Shown here: positions 45,896-54,894 of the stretch, in pieces
Numbering within the stretch: position 1 is the first letter of the stretch
Layout of the letters: every line of letters starts with the position of its first letter
Source of the DNA: Emticicia agri
GTDB taxonomy: Bacteria > Bacteroidota > Bacteroidia > Cytophagales > Spirosomataceae
Direction of reading: 5' to 3'
Assembly (NCBI RefSeq): GCF_004168285.1
Contig: NZ_SEWF01000011.1
Span: 87,556 to 151,555, forward strand
Length of the DNA: 64,000 bases
Notes under the pieces: generated by a model
Databases searched by the model: none
Seen by the model: the letters and a program-made list of their open reading frames with translations, nothing else
Told to the model about the DNA's origin: nothing
Position numbers and translations under genes: made by a program

Positions 45896-47172
45896 TTGAA
45901 AATTCTTCTGATAAATACCGATGATAGCATGGGTGGAGCAGCCATTGCCTGTTTAAGATTGCTGTCGGTTTTAGATGAAGAAAAAGACATTGAAGCTAAG
46001 CTATTGGTGCAGGAAAAGAAACGCAATCGGGCTGATGTAATAGCCGTTGCTCAAAGCTGGCTCGAAAAAAAATGGTATTCGGGCGTTTCGTTGCCGAACG
46101 GTTATATTTCCGGCTACATGAGAAGAATAAAGAAATACGCTTCGCTTTTTCGCCTGCTAATACAGGCATTGATATTTCGCAACACCCTTTGGTACAAGAA
46201 GCCGACATTCTGCATTTACACTGGGTCAATTTCGGGTTTCTTTCTATTCAGTCGCTTCAAAAACTATTCAGTTCAGGCAAACCTATTGTCTGGACATTGC
46301 ACGATATGTGGGCGTTTACAGGTGGTTGCCACCATAGCGGCGACTGTGAGCATTATCAGAATCATTGTGGCAACTGTTTCCCTTATCTGCGCAATCCCTC
46401 ACCTGATGATTTATCAGCTAAAATCTGGCAGAAAAAGCATAAGATTTTCGGTGAAACTGAGAAACTGCCCCCTGTTCAGATAATCGGCTGTAGTGAATGG
46501 TTGGCCAATAGAGCACGTAAAAGCAGTTTATTTAAAAACCTGCCCATCAGTGTCATTCCGAATCCTTTAGATACAAATATTTTTAAACCCATAGCTAAAG
46601 CAGAAGCAAGAGTAAAATTGAACCTGCCTGTAGATAAGAAGTTGATTCTATTTGCGGCCGCTAAGGTTACCGTTATCTGGAAAGGATTCAGCTATTTTCA
46701 GGAAGCACTGCAAATTTTAAAAGAACAAATCAGCCATTCAACCGATATTGAGTTAGTGATTTTAGGCGAAAGCGATGGAGAAGTGAATAAAACATTACCT
46801 TTCAAAACCCACGCCTTAGGTCGCATAACAGACATAGAGAAAATTGCACTGATTTACTCGGCGGCCAATGTATTTACGATTCCGTCTATTCAGGAAAACC
46901 TGCCTAATACCATTATGGAAGCAATGGCCTGCGGTACTCCGGCAGTAGGTTTTGAAGTAGGTGGCATCCCCGAAATGATTGAGCATCAGCAAACAGGGTT
47001 TTTAGCTACTTATAAATCAGCCGAAAATTTTGCAGAAGGCATAAAATGGGTTTTGTATGAGGCTGATGCTGAGGTATTGGCTGAAAATGCAAGGAAAAAG
47101 GTCTTGGAAAATTATTCACAGGAGGTGGTGAAGGGGAGGTATTTAGAGGTATATAAATCCCTTGCGGAATGA
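45896..47172 (+). pseudogene. family 4 glycosyltransferase, frameshifted at an A8 run
   Basis: A first frame starts at TTG 45896 (MKILLINTDDSMGGAAIACL, VIAVAQSWLEKK). A second frame runs from about 46066 to 47172 (FGRFVAERLYFRLHEKNKEI, LHLHWVNFGFLSIQS, WTLHDMWAFTGGCHH, IPSIQENLPNTIMEAMACGT). One extra A in the eight-A run at 46065-46072 joins them as a normal 420-residue GT4 enzyme with the EX7E-like C-terminal motif. It is therefore a recent pseudogene, a sequencing error, or expressed by slippage. It probably builds an envelope polysaccharide. Confidence 0.82.
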
Positions 47173-47182
47173 AAGTAAACAG

Positions 47183-47240
47183 CGTTTTCGTAGAGACGCA
47201 CGGTTCGCCGCGCGAGTGCCTGCGTCTTCAAGGGTCTATA
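47183..47240. repeat. partial copy of the 39495 MITE-like element
   Basis: TTTTCGTAGAGACGCACGGT, then TCGCCGCGCGAGTGCCTGCG and TCTTCAAGGGTCT, repeats the arm and the start of the centre (AGGGTCT) of the element at 39495. It lies directly past the glycosyltransferase stop. Confidence 0.65.
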
Positions 47241-47358
47241 TAGTCTGAATTAACATGTTTTGGTGCAGTTTTTTTTGCAGAATAATTAGTTATTCCCGAT
47301 TGGCAGTCTCCTGAAACATATCTCAATTGCACAACAAACTGTACCTACTGTGGACGAT

Positions 47359-48513
47359 TTAAAAAATCGTGATACATTTTACATCCTCATAAGCCTTAAC
47401 TACCATCTCTTGCAACTCCCCTATCAATTCTTGTGCATTGGCTCTTTTTTGTTCCATTTCTTCTACCGTAAGCCTTGACAGAAATTTTTTTATCTGCCCA
47501 TCTAATGGCTTGTTTTCTTCTATCAACCAAGCTGCTTTATGCAACAAAGCCCATGTATCGGCCTGCTTATTGCCACAAAACAACATACTGGCTCCGGCAC
47601 AAATAGAGCTCACCGCCTTTGAGGGTACGGCTATATGTGTCCACTCCTGTAACAGGCTCACCAGATGTACATCTATAAAATGCAACTGGCTACGTGGCAC
47701 ACTTTTCAGAATTGTAATGCCTTCCTTATGCTGTGCATAGCCTAAAACCCCATCAGCCTTTTCACCATAAATCGCTAATATCAAATGATGCTTTTGTGTA
47801 TCGAGATTATCAATAAATCTCAGCAGAAACTCATCAGAATGAGGTTTGGCTAAATTGCCACAATAGCCGAAGTAAATTTTACCATCTGCTTTTTTCCAGT
47901 CGGGTGTATTAAGTTCATTTTCCTGATGGAATAATACGCCACAAGGTAGAATCGTAGTCGGAATTTCCTGTTGATAACTTTGCTTGATGAAAGTGGCCTG
48001 ATTAGGGCCTAAAGCGATGAGGTGTTGCGGGGGCTTCTGATACGTTTTTTTAAGTATCCAGCGATAAATGGCATTGGTAGGTTTAATAGTTCCTGCCGCT
48101 GCAAAACCTTCAGGGAATAAGTCCATCGACCACAGCACCCAGTCTTTCAGAAACCATGTTGCCCAGAAAGGCAATAGTGGCGGGCTCGTCATGACAATCA
48201 CTTTGCCTTTATTCAGTCTTTTGGCTTTCCGAATCAGAAAAAGCCCGTCTAATGTCCCTGAAATTAATTTTAACACCCCATTTTTACCTTCATAAATCGT
48301 ACTGACAGGGTGTAAAATTCCAATAGGTTGGCGTATCTGTCCACCGCCGTCGTAGGTACGGTCAATATACACAATATGTACTTCTGCCTGGTATTTTTCT
48401 ATCAGATACTTAGCCATATCCCACGCTGACTCTCCGGTAATACCGGGGTTAGGCGGATAATGACGGTTAACAATCGTAATGACAGGCGGTGTTTTTTCAG
48501 CTATCTCAGACAT
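47359..48513 (-). CDS. glycosyltransferase family 4 protein
   Basis: A 384-residue cytosolic or membrane-associated glycosyltransferase of the GT-B fold. The N-terminal ITIVNRHYPPNPGITGESAW and VMTSPPLLPFWATWF, and the C-terminal IYFGYCGNLAKPHSDEFLLR, resemble WbuB/WcaI-like GT4 enzymes. The usual EX7E pattern is weak. Convergent with the frameshifted glycosyltransferase and likely in the same envelope polysaccharide pathway. Confidence 0.82.
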   Translation of the reverse strand: MSEIAEKTPPVITIVNRHYPPNPGITGESAWDMAKYLIEKYQAEVHIVYIDRTYDGGGQIRQPIGILHPVSTIYEGKNGVLKLISGTLDGLFLIRKAKRLNKGKVIVMTSPPLLPFWATWFLKDWVLWSMDLFPEGFAAAGTIKPTNAIYRWILKKTYQKPPQHLIALGPNQATFIKQSYQQEIPTTILPCGVLFHQENELNTPDWKKADGKIYFGYCGNLAKPHSDEFLLRFIDNLDTQKHHLILAIYGEKADGVLGYAQHKEGITILKSVPRSQLHFIDVHLVSLLQEWTHIAVPSKAVSSICAGASMLFCGNKQADTWALLHKAAWLIEENKPLDGQIKKFLSRLTVEEMEQKRANAQELIGELQEMVVKAYEDVKCITIF

Positions 48514-48539
48514 GCAATAAAGGCTTGGTAAAAGCCTTG

Positions 48540-48570
48540 CAAAGGTAGGGCAATAATAGGAGAATTGAAA
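48540..48570 (-). promoter_or_regulatory. promoter of the glycosyltransferase gene at 47359
   Basis: On the minus strand TTTC, 19 bases and TACCTTTG fit the -33/-7 pattern. The start codon is 26 bases downstream, with a short AAGGCTT/AAGCCTT hairpin in the leader. Confidence 0.6.
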
Positions 48571-48609
48571 ACTTTAACAGACACCGCAATCAGTCATTAA
48601 AACGTAAAC

Positions 48610-49461
48610 TTATTCTGTATGCTCCTGGTCATAGTATTTATACCCACGCATAATATTATACCTGAACACCAGACCAAAATTAAAGCTGATGCCATTGGTT
48701 AACTGCTGTGCTTTAGATACAACAGTCTGATTAATGGTATAATTAACATCTGAACGTACCAGTCCTTTAGGAGAAATGTTGCCTCTTGCATAAACAACAA
48801 TCGATAAACTATTAGATACCCTTCCATGCAACTCTACCAGAACTTCTGCCTGAGCTACGGCACGTTTGCTTAAAAAAGTTTCGCTTTTTATCTGATGTTT
48901 GATAGTGTCTCTCGGATATTGAGGGTCGAATGAATACCCATTAAAAGTGCGCTGTGCTATTTTTTTATCTGCCGCATCAGGCGAGAGCAGTATCCCTGCT
49001 CCCACATGGATGGTCGCATTTTTGGTAATAGGGTCTATGGTTAATATCTTTCGTTTGTAGCGTATCGGAATTGTCTGAAGCGGCGTTCCAAGGCGAAGAA
49101 TATAGGGGTAAGACCTGCCCAAGTCTATTGCCTGTATCACATAAGTAGGGTTTTTATAATAACCTGCTTCAATAGACCAGGTATCATTCATGTTATAACC
49201 CAATACCAGCCCCCAATATAAATCTTTCCCTTTTTCCTTACCAATCAGGTTATCAGGATTATTGGTTACAGTTGACTGGTTAAATTCCATGCCTCCTTCT
49301 AAACCTAAATATAAATTTACTGACTTCCGATCGAGGTTCGGGTAAGCGTTGTTCTTTACATCGCTTCTCTGGCTCGGCTTTTTGTAGTAGTCATCTTCTT
49401 CCTGGCCGAAAGTAAACAATGAATAGCACACAAAACTTAATAAAAGTATAACTGACTTCAT
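48610..49461 (-). CDS. outer-membrane beta-barrel protein, unknown function
   Basis: With the ATG at 49461 (MKSVILLLSFVCYSLFTFGQ) the product has 283 residues and a clean signal peptide; a start seven codons upstream is less likely. The mature protein has alternating beta strands (VNLYLGLEGGMEFNQ, LYWGLVLGYNMNDTWSIEAG, GISFNFGLVFRYNI) typical of small outer-membrane barrels. No specific family is evident. Confidence 0.75.
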   Translation of the reverse strand: MKSVILLLSFVCYSLFTFGQEEDDYYKKPSQRSDVKNNAYPNLDRKSVNLYLGLEGGMEFNQSTVTNNPDNLIGKEKGKDLYWGLVLGYNMNDTWSIEAGYYKNPTYVIQAIDLGRSYPYILRLGTPLQTIPIRYKRKILTIDPITKNATIHVGAGILLSPDAADKKIAQRTFNGYSFDPQYPRDTIKHQIKSETFLSKRAVAQAEVLVELHGRVSNSLSIVVYARGNISPKGLVRSDVNYTINQTVVSKAQQLTNGISFNFGLVFRYNIMRGYKYYDQEHTE

Positions 49462-49510
49462 AATTAGGGGAAATGTGTTCAAATTTACGAAAAATTCCTT
49501 ACAGCACGAC

Positions 49511-49588
49511 GGTCGCCCCCAACCCCTCTCCCGAGGGAGTGGAGAGCTAAAAGTCCATCTCCTTCAGTAAGAGGGATTTAGGGCGACC
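49511..49588. repeat. palindromic element between the barrel-protein and pgk genes
   Basis: GGTCGCCC and GGGCGACC are outer arms, with AACCCCTCTC paired to inner AG-rich sequence (GAGAGC, AAGAGGGATTT). A similar GGGGCGGGGGGCGGTC piece lies near 21515. The rest of 49483-49865 holds only the pgk promoter region. Confidence 0.5.
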
Positions 49589-49759
49589 CGCATAGGGTAA
49601 AGGGAATCAACAAACTGAAAGACGCTCAAAACTTCAAAATAGTTGTTATCGAAAATAATATTTTTCATAACCAAAGAAAAAATAGAACTATTAAAAGATT
49701 TTGTAGTATTTAGTAAAAGAATCGTGGTAAAATTTCGTGATGTTAGCGAAAAGAAAATT

Positions 49760-49767
49760 TATATTTG
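49760..49767 (+). promoter_or_regulatory. -7 element upstream of pgk
   Basis: TATATTTG fits TAnnTTTG; TTTCG about 22 bases upstream is a possible -33. The start codon lies about 100 bases downstream. Confidence 0.4.
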
Positions 49768-49865
49768 TCCTACGAAAATCGTCTGACCCCATAAAAGAAT
49801 GAGCAAAAAAAGAATGAGTAAATTTACTCATTTGCTCAGTCTTATTACTCACTTTCTATCTATCA

Positions 49866-51056
49866 ATGATGAAAACATTAGATACTTATGATTTCTCGGG
49901 CAAAAAAGCCCTCATTAGAGTTGACTTCAATGTACCTCTGAACGAAAAATATGAAATCACTGATGACACTCGGATTACTGCAACCATACCGACTATCAAG
50001 AAGATTTTAAAAGATGGTGGCGCCTGTATTCTGATGTCTCACTTAGGACGTCCGAAAGATGGGCCGACTGAAAAATACTCATTAAAACATCTGGTGAACC
50101 CGCTTTCGGTGATATTGGGTTTACAGGTGAAATTTGCTGACGATTGTATCGGAGAGTCTGCTACTGAGCAAGCTGCTAACCTGAAACCCGGTGAAGTATT
50201 ATTGCTTGAAAACCTGAGATTCTATAAAGAAGAAGAAAAAGGAGATGTGGCCTTTGCAGAAAAATTATCGAAACTGGGTAATGTATGGGTAAACGATGCT
50301 TTTGGTACTGCGCACCGTGCACATGCTTCTACGGCCGTTATCGGTCAGTTTTTTGAAGACCGTGTTTGCGGATATGTGATGCAGGCTGAAATTGACAATG
50401 CACAAAAAATTCTGGAACACGCCGAGCGTCCGTTTACAGCCATTATGGGTGGTGCTAAAATCTCAGATAAAATCCTGATTATAGAGCGCTTGTTAGATAA
50501 AGTAGATAACCTGATTATTGGTGGCGGAATGACCTATACTTTTACCAAAGCACAAGGTGGCGAAATTGGAAAATCTTTGTTAGAAGCCGACAAACAACCG
50601 CTTGCGTTAGAATTGATAGAAAAAGCCAAAGCCAAAGGCGTAAATCTGGTTTTGCCGTCTGACAATGTTTGTGCTGACAAATTCTCAAACGATGCTAACA
50701 AACAGATAGTAGAAACCGGAAAAATTCCTGCTGACTGGGAAGGACTTGACATTGGCCCTGAAACCATTAAAACTTTCACCGAGATTCTTGAAAAATCAAA
50801 AACCATTCTCTGGAATGGCCCGATGGGTGTTTTTGAGTTTCCGAATTTTGCCATAGGTACTAATGCCATTGCAGAAGCAGTAGTAAAAGCTACCGAAGAA
50901 AATGGTGCTTTCTCATTAATTGGTGGCGGTGATTCAGCCTCAGCCGTAAACAATGCAGGTTATGGCGACCGTGTGTCTTATGTATCAACAGGTGGAGGAG
51001 CCTTATTAGAATATATGGAGGGCAAAACCCTGCCGGGTGTAGCAGCTTTGGAATAG
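49866..51056 (+). CDS. pgk: phosphoglycerate kinase
   Basis: A 396-residue glycolytic enzyme that transfers phosphate between 1,3-bisphosphoglycerate and ADP in the cytosol. The signature RVDFNVPLN lies near the N-terminus, followed by [35 protein letters not shown], the hinge and nucleotide region ([25 protein letters not shown]) and [12 protein letters not shown] near the C-terminus. Full length with no anomalies; monocistronic with its own terminator-like hairpin. Confidence 0.98.
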   Translation: MMKTLDTYDFSGKKALIRVDFNVPLNEKYEITDDTRITATIPTIKKILKDGGACILMSHLGRPKDGPTEKYSLKHLVNPLSVILGLQVKFADDCIGESATEQAANLKPGEVLLLENLRFYKEEEKGDVAFAEKLSKLGNVWVNDAFGTAHRAHASTAVIGQFFEDRVCGYVMQAEIDNAQKILEHAERPFTAIMGGAKISDKILIIERLLDKVDNLIIGGGMTYTFTKAQGGEIGKSLLEADKQPLALELIEKAKAKGVNLVLPSDNVCADKFSNDANKQIVETGKIPADWEGLDIGPETIKTFTEILEKSKTILWNGPMGVFEFPNFAIGTNAIAEAVVKATEENGAFSLIGGGDSASAVNNAGYGDRVSYVSTGGGALLEYMEGKTLPGVAALE

Positions 51057-51479
51057 TTCCTTTAGTGGAATGTTTCCCAAATTTCAGACAAAATTTGAAT
51101 TAAATTTTATAGAAATGAGCCTGATATTGTATCGGGCTCATTCTATTTAGATTGGGTTTGTTTCCCCATCATATAATCTCATCGCCTTAGTTTAATAACA
51201 ATAAAAGGTAATTAAGGTCAATTACTAATGAATGTAAGATAGGAGCAGCTTTATTAATAATATCTTTGCAGAAGGAATTTGGAAAAGTGCCAGATATGAA
51301 TATACTTGCTTTTAATCTTTTTAGAATTGATAATAAGTGCAAAAGACTAAAAAACTTTGATTTTTATAAATTATAAAAATTATTTCATCAAAAGTGTATT
51401 ACTTCTACATAAGTAACTCAGCCAATTTTATTTAATAAACAACTTTTTTATTGTGACAACTAAAAACAATCAATGCTAT
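51057..51479. other. long gap between pgk and the next gene
   Basis: It holds the pgk terminator, a TATCTTTG -7-like element at 51261-51268, and very AT-rich DNA. A 26-codon plus-strand frame (starting MNILAFNLFRID near 51296) follows that element, but nothing supports it as a gene. The -7 element may serve the gene at 51480 with a 200-base leader. Confidence 0.4.
51114..51142 (+). terminator. terminator-like hairpin after pgk
   Basis: AATGAGCC and GGGCTCATT pair around a 12-base loop, followed by CTATTTAG. The T run is weak. Confidence 0.55.
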
Positions 51480-52085
51480 ATGAATCCAAAATACTTCTTT
51501 GCTTTTTTTTTAATGTCTGTAACCATTTCGTATGGGCAAACTATTAAAATAGATAATGGTATACTTTTTAACTCTTATCGTAATAAATTAGGCTTAGAGA
51601 TATTAAGACCAAATACCACATCTTATTCTACAGCTTTAGGTATAGATTTCCTACAAAAAGAAAGAACCTATTTATCTTCACAGATAGGATATTTACAAGT
51701 AAGAGGTAAAGACTCTTTTGATATGGGGGCAGGAAAAACAGATGTTCAGGAGAAGGCTAATTATTTACATTTGAATACAACATTCAGATATTTATTTCTT
51801 AAAGATAAAGTCGTAGATGCTTTTATAGGAGCAGGCCCTTTTGTTAATTTTCTATTAGGGGATAAGCAATTAAAATCATCAATATATAAGGATTTTTATG
51901 AGTATAATACTTTATATTTTGGAGGTAGACCAGAGATAGGTATTTCCAAACAACTCAATAGATTCAGAATTGATCTAACTGGGCAGTACATGTTTAATTT
52001 GACACCTTCAATTAAGAGTGAAGGTATCAAATTAAACAATAATACTTACAGCCTTCACATAACACTTGGTTATAAATTAAGATAA
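51480..52085 (+). CDS. small outer-membrane barrel-like protein
   Basis: A 201-residue exported protein when started at ATG 51480 (MNPKYFFAFFLMSVTISYGQ, a typical signal peptide); a GTG nine codons upstream is less likely. Alternating strands (YLSSQIGYLQVRGK, YLHLNTTFRYLFLKDKVVDA, LHITLGYKLR at the end) point to an outer-membrane beta-barrel of the porin-like OmpW/PF13568 type. AT-rich compared with its neighbours. Function unknown. Confidence 0.75.
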   Translation: MNPKYFFAFFLMSVTISYGQTIKIDNGILFNSYRNKLGLEILRPNTTSYSTALGIDFLQKERTYLSSQIGYLQVRGKDSFDMGAGKTDVQEKANYLHLNTTFRYLFLKDKVVDAFIGAGPFVNFLLGDKQLKSSIYKDFYEYNTLYFGGRPEIGISKQLNRFRIDLTGQYMFNLTPSIKSEGIKLNNNTYSLHITLGYKLR

Positions 52086-52139
52086 AACTTTCTAACTAAT
52101 CTAAAGCTTAAGGTGTATAAGTAGAGTAAGAAAATAAAA

Positions 52140-52171
52140 TACCCCCAAGAAGTGTCTGACTTTTGGGGGTA
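52140..52171 (-). terminator. hairpin with T-rich tail on the minus strand
   Basis: TACCCCCAA and TTGGGGGTA form a nine-pair stem; on the minus strand TATTTTATTTTC follows. It lies 40 bases past the small minus-strand frame at 52211-52327 and supports a transcript there. It could also end the barrel-like gene from the other side. Confidence 0.65.
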
Positions 52172-52210
52172 CTATCTATTAAATATCTTTCCTCAACAGA
52201 GGGTTCTGTT

Positions 52211-52327
52211 TTACCACAGTTTAATGTTGGTAAAATAGAGTCCAACAGCGATAACAAGTGTAAGTATGCCCACTAATAAAAGCTCTGCATACTTCACGGG
52301 CGATTCAGTTTTTGTAGTTTTTTGCAT
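52211..52327 (-). CDS. 38-residue single-helix membrane protein
   Basis: A short minus-strand frame from ATG 52327 encodes MQKTTKTESPVKYAELLLVG followed by ILTLVIAVGLYFTNIKLW. A polar, positively charged N-terminus precedes one clear membrane helix (about residues 14-33), as in genuine small membrane proteins. A terminator-like hairpin with a minus-strand T-rich tail follows. No ribosome-binding site is evident, but these are weak in this phylum. Function unknown. Confidence 0.55.
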   Translation of the reverse strand: MQKTTKTESPVKYAELLLVGILTLVIAVGLYFTNIKLW

Positions 52328-52482
52328 AATTATCTAAAGGTTTCCGGGATTTAATTATTGATATAACGCATTTCTGCGAAAAAAAGATGCACGCCTCCTA
52401 TAGAATCTGCCCATATTTTTATCTAACGGTAAACTTCATTGAAAAACAATACAGAATAAGACGTACTTTTTTTCGAAAACAC

Positions 52483-52490
52483 TATCTTTG
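52483..52490 (+). promoter_or_regulatory. -7 element of the polyamine dehydrogenase gene
   Basis: TATCTTTG matches TAnnTTTG and is followed by GCGCC, a common start-site context. The CDS starts 72 bases downstream. The -33 region is only T-rich. Confidence 0.5.
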
Positions 52491-52562
52491 CGCCTTGTTT
52501 TAAACTTTAGTGGATTTACTTAGTTTTTATAGATAAAATTCACTCATCCTTTATTCATAAAA

Positions 52563-53774
52563 ATGTCAAAAGTTATTATCATTGGTGCCGGTGGAGTCGG
52601 CAGTGTAGTGGCGCATAAATGTGCCATGAACTCCCACGTTTTTACAGAAATTCTATTAGCCAGCAGAACCCAGTCGAAATGCGATAAAATTGCAGCCGAT
52701 ATTCAGGAAATGCACGGTGTAACAATACAAACAGCCAAAGTTGATGCCGATAATGTACCTGAATTAGTAGCTCTGATTAAAAGCTTTCAGCCAAAAATGG
52801 TAATCAACGTGGCACTTCCTTATCAGGATTTAACCATTATGGACGCCTGCCTTGAAACAGGTGTACACTATCTTGATACAGCCAATTATGAACCTAAAGA
52901 TGTAGCCAAATTTGAATATAGCTGGCAATGGGCTTATCAGGACCGATTTAAAGACGCAGGCTTGATGGCACTATTGGGTTGTGGTTTCGACCCGGGCGTT
53001 ACACAGGTTTTCTGTGCCTATGCCAACAAACACCATTTCGACGAAATGCATTACCTCGATATTATTGACTGTAATGCAGGTAATCATGGTAAAGCATTTG
53101 CTACCAACTTTAACCCCGAAATCAACATTCGTGAAATTACACAGAATGGTCGTTACTGGGAAAATGGCGAATGGGTAGAAATTCCACCGATGTCGATTCA
53201 CAAACCTATCGATTATCCTGAAATCGGGCCAAAAGAATCGTATGTATTATACCACGAAGAATTGGAATCACTGGTGAAGAACTTTCCAACGCTGAAACGT
53301 GCCAGATTCTGGATGACATTCGGACAGGCGTATCTTACACATCTGGAAGTGCTTCAGAATGTAGGCATGACCCGCATAGACCCTGTGAAATTTAATGGTA
53401 TAGACATTGTACCTTTAGAGTTTCTGAAAGCTGTATTACCTGCACCTGATACCTTGGGTGAAAATTATACAGGCCAAACCTCAATCGGTTGTCAGATTAA
53501 AGGTGTAGAAGACGGCAAAGACAAAACTTATTATGTATGGAATAACTGCGACCATGCCGAATGTTACCGTGAAGTAAAAGCGCAGGCGGTATCTTATACT
53601 ACTGGTGTACCGGCCATGATTGGAGCCATGCTTATGCTTACCAACCCAGAATGGCAAAAACCCGGTGTATGGAACTGTGAAGAGTTGAATCCTGACCCTT
53701 TCATGGATTTACTCAATACCCAGGGTTTACCCTGGCACGAGAGAGTAAACATATCGTTACCTCACGAATATTAA
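52563..53774 (+). CDS. carboxynorspermidine/carboxyspermidine dehydrogenase (saccharopine dehydrogenase family)
   Basis: A 403-residue NAD(P)H-dependent enzyme with a Rossmann start MSKVIIIGAGGVGSVVAHKC. It condenses an aminoaldehyde with a diamine to give a carboxylated triamine, the step before NspC. Visible family features are NVALPYQDLTIMDACLETGV, LDTANYEPKDVAKFEYSW, CGFDPGVTQVFCAYANK and NNCDHAECYREVKAQAVSYT. Its functional partner nspC lies 5 kb downstream on the same strand. Whether the product is spermidine, norspermidine or homospermidine cannot be told from sequence. Confidence 0.94.
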   Translation: MSKVIIIGAGGVGSVVAHKCAMNSHVFTEILLASRTQSKCDKIAADIQEMHGVTIQTAKVDADNVPELVALIKSFQPKMVINVALPYQDLTIMDACLETGVHYLDTANYEPKDVAKFEYSWQWAYQDRFKDAGLMALLGCGFDPGVTQVFCAYANKHHFDEMHYLDIIDCNAGNHGKAFATNFNPEINIREITQNGRYWENGEWVEIPPMSIHKPIDYPEIGPKESYVLYHEELESLVKNFPTLKRARFWMTFGQAYLTHLEVLQNVGMTRIDPVKFNGIDIVPLEFLKAVLPAPDTLGENYTGQTSIGCQIKGVEDGKDKTYYVWNNCDHAECYREVKAQAVSYTTGVPAMIGAMLMLTNPEWQKPGVWNCEELNPDPFMDLLNTQGLPWHERVNISLPHEY

Positions 53775-53784
53775 TAAAATCAGG

Positions 53785-53813
53785 AATCCACTAAGCATTT
53801 AGTGGATTTTTTT
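53785..53813 (+). terminator. intrinsic terminator after the dehydrogenase gene
   Basis: AATCCACTAA and TTAGTGGATT pair tightly around GCAT and are followed by TTTTT. It lies 11 bases past the stop codon. Confidence 0.88.
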
Positions 53814-53854
53814 CGTTTTAGGGTTATATTGCATTACATAAACCTGACAATCTA

Positions 53855-54595
53855 ATGAAAGCTATCTCTTTCGCAGCTGCCTGCTGCTTTAGTTTAAGTA
53901 CTGTTATGGCACAGGAAACCAATGTGCTTACGGCTGTGGCTACCAATAATATGCCCCGCACCAATGGTCTTCCGGCCGGAACGATGACCACTATAGGGGC
54001 TTATGATTTACGTTATGAGGGCACCAAGGGCTCAAAATATTTTATTGATGAGTGGCTTTCAGGTGAATTGGTTTTTGTGAAAGAAAATACCAAAGCCCCA
54101 AAGACTGTACCACTCAAATATGATTCGCAAAGCAAAGAATTATTATATAAACGCTCAGTAGGCGATTCAATTATTGTGAATCCAAGTCAGATTACAGGCT
54201 TTGTTATTCATGATGCCAGAAACAATGCAAGTTTTCCCTTTGTAAAATTTGAGGGATTAAAAACTGAAGGTGGTACAGTACCAGTTGCTTATATGATGGT
54301 ATTGTATAAAAACAAAACTTCATTGCTGAAATATGTAAGTAAAATGATGAATAAGGCCAACTATTCGGCCTTATCGAATGTTGACCGCCGCTATGACGAA
54401 TATACAGACAATTCGGAATATTTTATTCAAAAGCCCGATGGCTCATTGAGCAAAGCTAAACTCAAGAAAAACGCTATTTTAAAGGCTTTAAACGACAAAG
54501 AAGATCAGTTAGAAGCTTATATTAAAAAGGAGAATCTTACATTTAAAGATGAGTATGATTTAGCAAGAGTAGTAGCTTATTACAATACTCTCTAA
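53855..54595 (+). CDS. exported protein of unknown function
   Basis: A 246-residue protein with a signal peptide (MKAISFAAACCFSLSTVMAQ). The middle carries GSKYFIDEWLSGELVFVKEN and KSFVIHDARNN-like segments, and the C-terminal 90 residues are lysine-rich and helical. The layout is that of Bacteroidota periplasmic proteins of unknown role. It lies between two terminators and so forms its own unit. Confidence 0.7.
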   Translation: MKAISFAAACCFSLSTVMAQETNVLTAVATNNMPRTNGLPAGTMTTIGAYDLRYEGTKGSKYFIDEWLSGELVFVKENTKAPKTVPLKYDSQSKELLYKRSVGDSIIVNPSQITGFVIHDARNNASFPFVKFEGLKTEGGTVPVAYMMVLYKNKTSLLKYVSKMMNKANYSALSNVDRRYDEYTDNSEYFIQKPDGSLSKAKLKKNAILKALNDKEDQLEAYIKKENLTFKDEYDLARVVAYYNTL

Positions 54596-54615
54596 GATAG
54601 AATTATTAGTACAAC

Positions 54616-54665
54616 AATCCCTTTCTCTGTGTTTTTTATGACATGGAGGAAGGGATTTTTGTTTT
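54616..54665 (+). terminator. intrinsic terminator
   Basis: AATCCCTTTCTC pairs with GAGGAAGGGATT (with one bulge) around a loop, followed by TTTGTTTT. It ends the exported-protein gene. Confidence 0.8.
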
Positions 54666-54772
54666 ACAAACTACACGTTAATTAAACTCTGTCTATGAAT
54701 ATAACCTTGTAAAGCTCAGGCTTTTTAATGCTTTGGCAACCATTAGATAATATTTTCTTTACATAGGAAGAT

Positions 54773-54780
54773 TAGCTTTG
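54773..54780 (+). promoter_or_regulatory. -7 element of the YncE/phosphoesterase gene
   Basis: TAGCTTTG followed by CAT fits TAnnTTTG; the start codon lies 115 bases downstream. The -33 region is not obvious. Confidence 0.4.
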
Positions 54781-54894
54781 CATATAATGTAGCTTTTAAT
54801 GATATTGGTAAAACTTACTACTCTTTTCTAAGGGGTAGCAATCAAGTTTTAATCATGGGTTCGGGTCTTAAGAAAGAAATAAACCTTATTAAAT

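Noticed and set aside
51296..51376. 26-codon frame (MNILAFNLFRID) after a -7-like element
   Set aside because: Very AT-rich, low complexity and no supporting signal; probably chance.
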